This document shows, piece by piece, positions 10,246-16,642 of a DNA stretch of 64,000 bases. The stretch comes from Marinifilum_A sediminis. Its GTDB lineage: Bacteria; Bacteroidota; Bacteroidia; Bacteroidales; Marinifilaceae. The notes below the pieces were generated by a model. It had not been told where the DNA came from and made no database searches. It worked only from the letters and a program-made list of their open reading frames with translations. The position numbers were made by a program, and so were the translations under genes. The DNA is taken from assembly GCA_947496465.1 (NCBI GenBank), contig CANMCX010000002.1:1-64000 (forward strand), given 5' to 3'. How positions within the stretch are numbered: the first letter of the stretch is position 1; each line of letters begins with the position of its first letter.

Positions 10246-11025
10246 TTAAGATTTAACAACTTGTGTTCCTGATGACTGACAATTCACAATGGAAACCAAA
10301 TTTCCTATTATAACCTCTTCAACTCCTTGTGAAAGTGCATAGAATGCATTCTCTGTTTTTGGCATCATTCCGGTGGTAATACTTCCCTCTTTCACCATTT
10401 GTTCGCATACCTCTGATGATAAAACCGGCATTACACTACTATCATCTTCGGCATCTAGTAAGACTCCAAGTTTTTCAAAACTGTAGATCAATTTCACATT
10501 GTAAAAACGACTAAGGGAAGAAGCAACTTCAGTAGCAATAGTATCTGCATTTGTATTGAGAAGTTGCCCTTCACCATCATGAGTTATTGGGGCAATTACC
10601 AATACAGAATTGCATTCAATTTGCTTACAAAGTGCCAATGTATTAACCTTCGTGATATCTCCAACATAACCAAAATCAATACTTGGATGATTTCTTTTCT
10701 CAGCAAGTATCAGATTCTGATCGGCACCACACATTCCTAAAGCATTAACATCTCTAGCTTGTAAGGATGCAACAATATTCTTGTTAACCAATCCGGCATA
10801 TACCATGGTAACCAGTTTCAAGTTCTCTGCATCGGTAATTCTTCTACCGTTTACCATTTGCGTTTTCACACCTAATTCTCCTGAAAGGTCAGATGCCAGT
10901 TTTCCACCTCCGTGAACCAAGACAACCTTACCACCAATATTCGAAAAAGCATCTAAAAACTCATTCAACTTTTCCGGATCATCAATTACATTACCACCTA
11001 TTTTTACTACTGTCAGTTCGCTCAT
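10246..11025 (-). CDS. argB: N-acylglutamate kinase
   Basis: Phosphorylates N-acyl-glutamate in the second step of arginine synthesis. The protein has 259 residues and carries amino-acid-kinase motifs: VVKIGGNVI at the N-terminus, LVHGGGK near residue 38 and NTNADTIA near residue 158. It lies 2 bp after argD and directly abuts the argE-like gene, so translation is probably coupled. As elsewhere in Bacteroidota, the substrate could be N-succinyl- rather than N-acetyl-glutamate; the sequence does not decide. Confidence 0.92.
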   Translation of the reverse strand: MSELTVVKIGGNVIDDPEKLNEFLDAFSNIGGKVVLVHGGGKLASDLSGELGVKTQMVNGRRITDAENLKLVTMVYAGLVNKNIVASLQARDVNALGMCGADQNLILAEKRNHPSIDFGYVGDITKVNTLALCKQIECNSVLVIAPITHDGEGQLLNTNADTIATEVASSLSRFYNVKLIYSFEKLGVLLDAEDDSSVMPVLSSEVCEQMVKEGSITTGMMPKTENAFYALSQGVEEVIIGNLVSIVNCQSSGTQVVKS

Positions 11026-11027
11026 AT

Positions 11028-12155
11028 TTACACAATTTGGGTTAGTTTATTAAATGCTTCAATGAATTGGTCTGCCTCTTTCTTTGTGATAGAAAGTGGT
11101 GGTAACAAACGAAGTGTATTACTACCTGATGAACCGGTAAATATTCCGAATTCCTTCAATAATTTCGTTCTGATTTCCGACATGTTATCCATATCGATAC
11201 CAATCATTAAACCTTTCCCCCTTATTGCTTTTATTGCTTTATTATCTTTTAATGCTGAGATCAAATACTCTCCCATTTGTTTCGCATTCTCAATTAAATA
11301 TTCTTCTTCGATAGTTTCTAAAACAGCCGTAGCTGCCGCACATGCCAAATGATTTCCACCAAATGTTGTTCCCAGCATTCCTTTCCAGGCTTCAATTTCA
11401 GGAGATATTAATACTCCCGCAATTGGAAAACCATTCCCCATTCCTTTGGCTGTGGTTATGATATCCGGTTGTACATCGGCATATTGATGAGCAAAGAACT
11501 TTCCACTTCTGCCAAAACCTGATTGAATTTCATCTAAAATCAAAAGCGCATTGTTTTGTTCACATGCTGCTTTGGCATTCTTTAGAAATTGCTCCTCTGG
11601 TTCAAATACTCCGTTAACTCCCTGAATTCCTTCAATAATTACGGCTGAAACATCTCCATTTTTTAACTCATTCTTAAGAGTATTGGAATCATTCATTTCA
11701 ATAAATACCACCTCGTGCTCTTTATTATAAGGCGAGGATAATTTTGGATTATCAGTTATTGCTAAAGCTCCACCTGTTCTCCCGTGAAATGCTCCTTTTA
11801 TGGATACTACTTTCGATTTCTTATTATGGAATGAGGCAATTTTTAAGGCATTTTCATTTGCTTCTGCTCCTGAATTACACAAGAATAGATTGTAATGATC
11901 GTAAGCACTTATTTTACCCAATTTACATGCTAATTTTTCTTGCAAATCATTCTTAACTGCATTGGAATAAAACCCTAAGCAATGAAGTTGGTGTTCAATT
12001 CGAAACATGTAATGCGGATGACTATGTCCTATAGATATTACACCATGTCCTCCATAAAAATCTAAATATTGATTTCCCTTGTCATCGGAAAGCTTGGCTC
12101 CTTTTCCATTTACAAGATTTATATCGTAACAATTATATACGTCAAATAATTTCAT
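11028..12155 (-). CDS. argD: N-acylornithine aminotransferase
   Basis: A class III PLP-dependent aminotransferase that converts the acylglutamate semialdehyde to acylornithine. The 375-residue protein has GGHGVISIGHSHP near the N-terminus, CNSGAEANE, the LILDEIQSGFGRSG stretch and the PLP lysine in TTAKGMGNGFPI near residue 240. It lies 11 bp after argC and 2 bp before argB. In many Bacteroidota a carbamoyltransferase gene (argF') sits next to argD; here there is none between argD and argB. Confidence 0.93.
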   Translation of the reverse strand: MKLFDVYNCYDINLVNGKGAKLSDDKGNQYLDFYGGHGVISIGHSHPHYMFRIEHQLHCLGFYSNAVKNDLQEKLACKLGKISAYDHYNLFLCNSGAEANENALKIASFHNKKSKVVSIKGAFHGRTGGALAITDNPKLSSPYNKEHEVVFIEMNDSNTLKNELKNGDVSAVIIEGIQGVNGVFEPEEQFLKNAKAACEQNNALLILDEIQSGFGRSGKFFAHQYADVQPDIITTAKGMGNGFPIAGVLISPEIEAWKGMLGTTFGGNHLACAAATAVLETIEEEYLIENAKQMGEYLISALKDNKAIKAIRGKGLMIGIDMDNMSEIRTKLLKEFGIFTGSSGSNTLRLLPPLSITKKEADQFIEAFNKLTQIV

Positions 12156-12166
12156 TGTATTCTCCT

Positions 12167-13132
12167 TTAAAATCCGACAGGTTTTAATCCCAAACCGGTA
12201 TTTTCCGCTAATCCGAACATTAAATTCATATTTTGAACCGCTTGTCCCGAAGCACCTTTTAATAAATTATCAATCACAGATATCACCATCAATTTGTTTC
12301 CATGTTTTTCCAGATACAAAACACATTTGTTTGTGTTTACAACTTGTTTTACGTCTGGTAAGACTTTAGAAATGCTCACAAAGGGATGATTGGCATAAAA
12401 TTCAATATACTTTTCATTAGCTTCCTCTAAAGTCCAATCACAAAGGGTATACATGGTAGCCATTATTCCTCTGCTAAAATTTCCGCGGACAGGAATAAAG
12501 TTGATTGCTTCTTGATAATTGGCTTGCAATTGTAAAACTGTTTCAGTTATCTCTTCCAAATGCTGATGGCTAAATGCTTTATAAACCGCAACATTGTTGT
12601 TCTTCCAACTAAAATGTGATGTTGTAGAAGGATTTTGTCCTGCTCCGGTTGATCCTGTAATTGCATTTACATGGATTTCTTCCTTCAATTCATTTTCTGA
12701 TGCCAAAGGAAGTATCGCAAGCTCGATACAAGTTGCAAAACAACCTGGATTAGCAATTCTATCTGCATCCTTAATCTGCTCTTTATTCAGCTCAGGCAAT
12801 CCATAAATAAAGCCTTCTGTATTGGCTTGAGGTCTGAAATCAGTACTTAAATCTATCATCTTAATAGAAGATGGTATGTTATTCTGTTCCAGAAACAACT
12901 TGGTTTTACCATGTCCTGAACAGATAAAAATGACATCAACATTCGTATAATCTTCAGCCCCAAATACCAAATCGGTATCACCCAATAAATCTCTGTGAAC
13001 ATCCGTAATGGGATGACCTGCATGACTAGTACTTTGGACAAAAGCAAGCTCCACTTCAGGATGCCAGATTAATATCCGCAACAGTTCACCTGCAGTATAT
13101 CCTGCACCACCTATAATTCCAACTTTTACCAT
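12167..13132 (-). CDS. argC: N-acylglutamyl-phosphate reductase
   Basis: An NADPH-dependent reductase that makes the acylglutamate semialdehyde. The 321-residue protein has the N-terminal dinucleotide-binding motif GIIGGAGYTAGEL and the catalytic cysteine in ANPGCFAT near residue 132. It begins one base after the argG stop and ends 11 bp before argD, so it is firmly in the operon. Confidence 0.95.
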   Translation of the reverse strand: MVKVGIIGGAGYTAGELLRILIWHPEVELAFVQSTSHAGHPITDVHRDLLGDTDLVFGAEDYTNVDVIFICSGHGKTKLFLEQNNIPSSIKMIDLSTDFRPQANTEGFIYGLPELNKEQIKDADRIANPGCFATCIELAILPLASENELKEEIHVNAITGSTGAGQNPSTTSHFSWKNNNVAVYKAFSHQHLEEITETVLQLQANYQEAINFIPVRGNFSRGIMATMYTLCDWTLEEANEKYIEFYANHPFVSISKVLPDVKQVVNTNKCVLYLEKHGNKLMVISVIDNLLKGASGQAVQNMNLMFGLAENTGLGLKPVGF

Positions 13133-13133
13133 C

Positions 13134-14333
13134 TTATTTTTGGTTTATAGTGTGATAAATTTTTAATGAGTTGGCAAGGATATTTGTAAATCCTTTCACA
13201 TCATCAGCGGTCCAACCTTCGTTGCTTTCGCCATATTGTCCGAACAGATCAGACATTAAGTCGTTAGGAGATTCTATTCCTTCAACCTGAAAATACTTTG
13301 GAAACATTTTAATTGTAACAGTTCCATTTACATTTTTCTGGGTATCCTCAAGGAAAGTCTCCATATTTCTCATTACCGGTTCTAAATATTGAGCTTCGTG
13401 TAACAACATGCCGTAGAAATTTGCAATTTGCTCTTTCCAGTGCATTTGCCACTTGGTAAGCGTATGCTTTTCCAGAGTTTGATGAGCTTGAATAATCATT
13501 AAAGGAGCTGCAGCTTCGAATGCAACTCTCCCTTTTGTACCTATAATTGTGTCTCCAATGTGCATGTCTCTACCAATACCAAAAGCTGCTCCTGCTTCTT
13601 CAATCTTCTGTATTGCTTCCAATGGATGTGCTACACTTTCACCATTAACTGCAATTAACTCACCTTTTTTAAATTCAATACTTAGTTTCTCCGGCTCGGT
13701 TTTCACAACTTGCTTTGGATAAGCTTCTTCCGGCAATGGCAAATTGGAACTTAACGTTTCTTTCCCGCCAATACTTGTACCCCAAATACCTGCATTAATC
13801 GAATACTTCATTTTCTCGAAGTTCGCATTAATACCATGCTCTTTCAGGTAGTTTATTTCAGTTTCTCTGCTTAACTCCAAATCTCTGGTAGGAGTAATAA
13901 TCTCGGCATTTGGTGCCATAATCTTAAAAATCAAATCGAATCTAATTTGATCATTTCCTGCTCCGGTACTACCGTGAGCGATATAATCGGCATCAATGGA
14001 ATGTGCGTATTGTGCTATCGCCATAGCTTGAAAAGCCCTTTCGGAACTTACAGATAAAGGATAAGTATTGTTTTTTAATACATTCCCCATTATCATGTAC
14101 TTAATGCATTTTTCGTAGTATTCTTCTGTAATATCAAGAGAAACATGCTCAATAACTCCCAGTTGTTTTGTTCTGTTCTCAATCTCTGTAAGTTCGTCCT
14201 TACTAAAACCTCCGGTATTTCCCAGTGCGGTGTACACATCCATGTTCAACTCCTTAGACAGGTAAAGTGCACAATATGTTGTATCTAATCCTCCGCTATA
14301 TGCTAATACTACTTTTTTCTTATTGATTGTCAT
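13134..14333 (-). CDS. argG: Argininosuccinate synthase
   Basis: Condenses citrulline and aspartate with ATP. The 399-residue protein has the PP-loop AYSGGLDTTYC at the N-terminus and the HGSTGAGNDQIRF motif near residue 118. It resembles the compact ArgG type usual in Bacteroidota. It is the first core enzyme gene of the operon, following the GNAT gene by 32 bp, with argC 1 bp downstream. Confidence 0.95.
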   Translation of the reverse strand: MTINKKKVVLAYSGGLDTTYCALYLSKELNMDVYTALGNTGGFSKDELTEIENRTKQLGVIEHVSLDITEEYYEKCIKYMIMGNVLKNNTYPLSVSSERAFQAMAIAQYAHSIDADYIAHGSTGAGNDQIRFDLIFKIMAPNAEIITPTRDLELSRETEINYLKEHGINANFEKMKYSINAGIWGTSIGGKETLSSNLPLPEEAYPKQVVKTEPEKLSIEFKKGELIAVNGESVAHPLEAIQKIEEAGAAFGIGRDMHIGDTIIGTKGRVAFEAAAPLMIIQAHQTLEKHTLTKWQMHWKEQIANFYGMLLHEAQYLEPVMRNMETFLEDTQKNVNGTVTIKMFPKYFQVEGIESPNDLMSDLFGQYGESNEGWTADDVKGFTNILANSLKIYHTINQK

Positions 14334-14365
14334 TGTGTTTATTTTTTGCTTATTGATTGAATTGC

Positions 14366-14959
14366 TTACTTGTTTTCTCCTTCGCTTGAATTGGGTGTAC
14401 CATTTTTGCTTGGATCAAATAACATACCTGTACAAAGACACATTTTACGATCTGTTCTTTGCAGTATATCATAGTTCACACAACTGCTACATCCCTTCCA
14501 AAATGACTCATCTCTTGTTAATTCCGAGAAAGTCACAGGTCTGTAACCCAATTCTGAATTGATTTTCATGACAGGAAGACTAGTGGTAAGCCCGAAGATT
14601 TTAGCCTGAGGATACCGCTTTCGAGATAATTTAAATGCTTCTGCTTTAATTAACTTGGCAAGCCCAACAGCTCTGTATTCAGGATCAACAATAAGACCTG
14701 AATTGGCAACATATTTGCCATGTTCCCAAGTTTCTACATAACAAAAACCAATTACCTTATTGTTATCGAATGCGATTATGGCTTTTCCTTCCTGTATTTT
14801 TTGTACGATGTACAAAGGATTTCTCTTGGCAATTCCTGTACCGCGTATTTTTGCGGCAACTTCAATCATTTCGCAAATTTCCCAGGCATTATCAATATGC
14901 CTAAGACCTGCTACAATGACACTTATTTTTTGCTCAATTTCCATTGATGTATCTATCAT
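14366..14959 (-). CDS. GNAT acyltransferase, candidate acylglutamate synthase
   Basis: A GNAT-fold acyltransferase of 197 residues from the ATG at 14959. The open frame extends to 15013, but that longer start would overlap the Arg-rich short ORF ending at 14971. ATG 14944 (MEIEQK) is another option. The core shows IGFCYVETW, the acyl-CoA loop PEYRAVGLAKLI and an ELGYRPVTF end. The C-terminal third is unusual for the fold, with a cysteine cluster (GCSSCVNYD, then MCLCTG) that could bind metal. As the first gene of the arginine operon it probably makes the N-acyl-glutamate that starts the pathway, since no other argA/argJ is in the window. That role is inferred from position. Confidence 0.7.
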   Translation of the reverse strand: MIDTSMEIEQKISVIVAGLRHIDNAWEICEMIEVAAKIRGTGIAKRNPLYIVQKIQEGKAIIAFDNNKVIGFCYVETWEHGKYVANSGLIVDPEYRAVGLAKLIKAEAFKLSRKRYPQAKIFGLTTSLPVMKINSELGYRPVTFSELTRDESFWKGCSSCVNYDILQRTDRKMCLCTGMLFDPSKNGTPNSSEGENK

Positions 14960-14970
14960 GTTGTTTAACT

Positions 14971-15111
14971 CTAGGTTTCCCAAAAAAGTGCTACACCTGT
15001 AAGGCATAACCATTTATTATTTATATCTACAAAGAAGTTCTCTTTTAAATTGCTGTTGTTTAATCTTTGGCACCAGCGTCGCCTAAAGTCTAAGGAGTTG
15101 TTCAAATTCAT
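14971..15111 (-). CDS. Fourth Arg-rich short ORF ahead of the GNAT gene
   Basis: A 46-codon ORF that starts at the ATG at 15111, just after the third terminator, and stops at 14971, 11 bp before the GNAT start at 14959. Codons 10-12 are AGG-CGA-CGC followed by Trp-Cys (LDFRRRWCQRL), echoing the Arg run followed by Cys in leader 2. No clear terminator follows, so if it is regulatory it would act on translation or coupling of the GNAT gene rather than on termination. It may also be a by-product of leader evolution. Confidence 0.4.
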   Translation of the reverse strand: MNLNNSLDFRRRWCQRLNNSNLKENFFVDINNKWLCLTGVALFWET

Positions 15112-15116
15112 GGTAT

Positions 15117-15281
15117 TTATTTTTTAAAATTTTTGACACAAAAAAAGCCCACCGTAGAAACGGTAAGCTTAAATACTATTGATAATATCTCGTTACAAGA
15201 TATAGCAAGCTCATCCGTCCCTCCTGGGTAACAGTTACTTCGCAAATGGCGTCTGCTTTCTGTATGGATATTACTGTGCAT
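15117..15281 (-). promoter_or_regulatory. Arginine attenuator 3
   Basis: The third leader module. An ORF from ATG 15281 contains clustered Arg codons (TESRRHLRSNC). The segment ACGGATGAGCTT (15207-15218) can pair with the 5' arm of the terminator, AAGCTTACCGT (15160-15170), with a single bulged base, so it is a convincing antiterminator. The terminator (15141-15170) has an 11-bp stem and a U run. Stretches before the antiterminator resemble attenuator 2 (CGAAG...CACC/TACCC...CGGATnAG), suggesting duplication. Oddity: the leader ORF has no stop before the terminator and runs on to 15117, so this copy may be partly degenerate or work differently. Confidence 0.6.
15139..15170 (-). terminator. 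Attenuator terminator 3
   Basis: On the minus strand, AAGCTTACCGT, a TTCT loop and ACGGTGGGCTT form an 11-bp stem (two G-U pairs) followed by a run of T. It is mutually exclusive with pairing of its 5' arm to 15207-15218. Confidence 0.8.
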
Positions 15282-15303
15282 CTTGCAATTTAAATTTTAG
15301 TTC

Positions 15304-15339
15304 AAAAAAAAGGCTTATCGGGAAAACGATAAGCCTTTT
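15304..15339 (-). terminator. Attenuator terminator 2
   Basis: On the minus strand, AAAGGCTTATCG, a TTTTCC loop and CGATAAGCC form a perfect 12-bp stem followed by a run of eight T. This is a strong intrinsic terminator downstream of leader 2 and about 290 bases before the first structural gene. Confidence 0.9.
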
Positions 15340-15354
15340 AAATATTGTTATTAA

Positions 15355-15444
15355 TCATTGATTACACGACAATACGACCTGATCCGCTTTCCCTTTTGGT
15401 GCGCTACATCTTCGTCGTCGAATGTTGTGTAATAAGATCATCAT
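15355..15444 (-). CDS. Arginine leader peptide 2 (29 aa)
   Basis: A 29-codon ORF with tandem ATGs (15444 and 15441). Codons 9-12 are CGA-CGA-CGA-AGA, giving HNIRRRRCSAP, and it ends at TGA 15355-15357. Sixteen bases after the Arg run the transcript has CCGCTTTCCC on the plus strand (15384-15393), that is GGGAAAGCGG in the RNA. This can form ten base pairs with UCGUUUUCCC (15320-15329) in the 5' arm and loop of terminator 2. A ribosome stalled on the Arg codons leaves this antiterminator free; a ribosome that reaches the stop covers it. This is the classical attenuation layout. Confidence 0.8.
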   Translation of the reverse strand: MMILLHNIRRRRCSAPKGKADQVVLSCNQ

Positions 15445-15470
15445 GTTCTGTGTTATAAAAATCAAATTCA

Positions 15471-15496
15471 AAAAAAAACTTTCCGATTTGGAAAGC
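15471..15496 (-). terminator. Attenuator terminator 1
   Basis: On the minus strand, CTTTCC, an AAATC loop and GGAAAG are followed by a run of eight or more T. The stem is short (6 bp) but the T run is strong; it lies 34 bases after the stop of leader 1. Confidence 0.75.
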
Positions 15497-15529
15497 TTGG
15501 GAAATATCATACCAACGCTTGCCCTTATT

Positions 15530-15583
15530 TTATAAAAATAAAGATCTGTTTTTGCGTCGTCGAATGATAATTAAATTTTCCAT
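15530..15583 (-). CDS. Arginine leader peptide 1 (17 aa)
   Basis: A 17-codon ORF, MENLIIIRRRKNRSLFL, with CGA-CGA-CGC at codons 8-10 and AGA at codon 13. It stops at 15530 and lies about 17-20 bases downstream of the expected transcription start. The RNA segment GGGCAAGC (15517-15524) just after the stop can pair with GCUUUCC (15490-15496) in the following terminator (six pairs and one mismatch). A terminating ribosome would mask it, and a stalled one would not. It is the first of three consecutive Arg attenuators. Confidence 0.75.
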   Translation of the reverse strand: MENLIIIRRRKNRSLFL

Positions 15584-15607
15584 GCTTCTTTTCTGATTTG
15601 TTGACAA

Positions 15608-15615
15608 CAAAGATA
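15608..15615 (-). promoter_or_regulatory. Arginine operon promoter -7 box
   Basis: TATCTTTG on the minus strand matches the Bacteroidota -7 consensus TAnnTTTG. The -33 region is weak (TTAG about 21 bases upstream instead of TTTG). Transcription from about 15600 would place leader peptide 1 directly at the 5' end of the transcript. Confidence 0.6.
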
Positions 15616-15960
15616 AGGTCATTTATTCTTAAAATCCTAATTAAATTTTAAGTTTTTTATTTACCCCTTGATTTAAAACCTTTGCATTACAAAAAACTAT
15701 TAGTTATTAACTTTACCCTATCCAATAAGATAGCTCTTTTTTGAAAAATGATATTTTTATAACGAACTACAATATTCTTATTTGATATACTTCAATTGCA
15801 TGTACACTCAATAAATTAAGATGCATTTATCTTATTTATGTTGACAAAACCCTTTTAGTTAATGATTTTTAACACTTTAAATATCGATTTTTTAATAACC
15901 ATTTATAAATTGTGCCGTAGAATTGATTTAAATGTTAAAATTTAAAGAATCAAAATAATT

Positions 15961-16233
15961 ATGGAGTTGAAAAAAGTTGTTGGATTTGTGTTGTTTGGAT
16001 TAGCTGTTATTACTTTCATTCTTACTCTCTCTTTACCATTTATTCTTTCCGGTACTAATAAAGTTGTCTTTTTCACTGTATCAGTTTACGTATTGAATAA
16101 AGTGTTTTTTTATTCTTCCCTCTATATTTTAGGTAAGCAATTTATTACAAAAATTGGCAAATATCTTCCACGCTGGATTGAAAAATTACTATTGAAATTT
16201 TTAAGAGTTCAACCTGTAGTTGAAACAAAATAA
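15961..16233 (+). CDS. Small two-helix membrane protein
   Basis: A 90-residue protein with two strongly hydrophobic segments (about residues 5-29 and 35-58), then a basic amphipathic tail ending in RVQPVVETK. It has no recognised catalytic motif and I cannot assign it to a named family. It is transcribed divergently from the arginine operon and has its own terminator at 16231-16260, so it is probably monocistronic. Function unknown. Confidence 0.6.
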   Translation: MELKKVVGFVLFGLAVITFILTLSLPFILSGTNKVVFFTVSVYVLNKVFFYSSLYILGKQFITKIGKYLPRWIEKLLLKFLRVQPVVETK

Positions 16234-16260
16234 TATCCATAACGGATATTATTTTTGTTT
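16231..16260 (+). terminator. Terminator of the small membrane protein gene
   Basis: TAATATCC, ATAAC and GGATATTA form an 8-bp stem followed by a T-rich tract (ATTTTTGTTTTG). It overlaps the stop codon of the preceding gene. Confidence 0.65.
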
Positions 16261-16431
16261 TGTACTGATTTGAATTAAACATATCTCAATCGTATTATTT
16301 TTCATTAAAAAATTCACTTAGATAGAAGGAATATTCTTAATCTACTGATTATCACGAAAACCTTTGCGTGAAAAAACATGATAAAAATCATCAATTACAA
16401 TCGTTTCCGTAATCAAACTAAACAATAATAC

Positions 16432-16463
16432 TTGTTTTTCAGGTTTATTTTGATTTATATTTG
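16432..16463 (+). promoter_or_regulatory. Probable gltB promoter, followed by a 180-base leader
   Basis: TATATTTG at 16456-16463 matches the -7 consensus TAnnTTTG. CTTG at 16431-16434, 21 bases upstream, is a 3/4 match to the -33 box. The transcript would have a leader of about 180 bases before gltB. The leader holds two copies of AAAATCATTACCT (about 16484 and 16614) and small hairpins (ACGACA/TGTCGT; GAGT/ACTC). No terminator or leader peptide is obvious in it. Confidence 0.55.
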
Positions 16464-16642
16464 TGACAACGGATTAGAAAAACAGAAAAATCATTACCTC
16501 TTTTTGTATGTTTCTTTCAAGGATAACGACAATCGGATTCATTGTGTCGTTCTAAAAGTTATTGAGTTGGGGACTCGTAGGTAGCTTTGAATTTATTCCT
16601 TCGTATAAAGAAAAAATCATTACCTGGCTTCGCACTTAATAT

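Noticed and set aside
15171..15290. Known metabolite riboswitch in the third leader module
   Set aside because: I compared by eye with SAM, TPP, cobalamin, guanidine and c-di-GMP consensus motifs and saw none; the Arg codons and terminator/antiterminator pairing explain it better.
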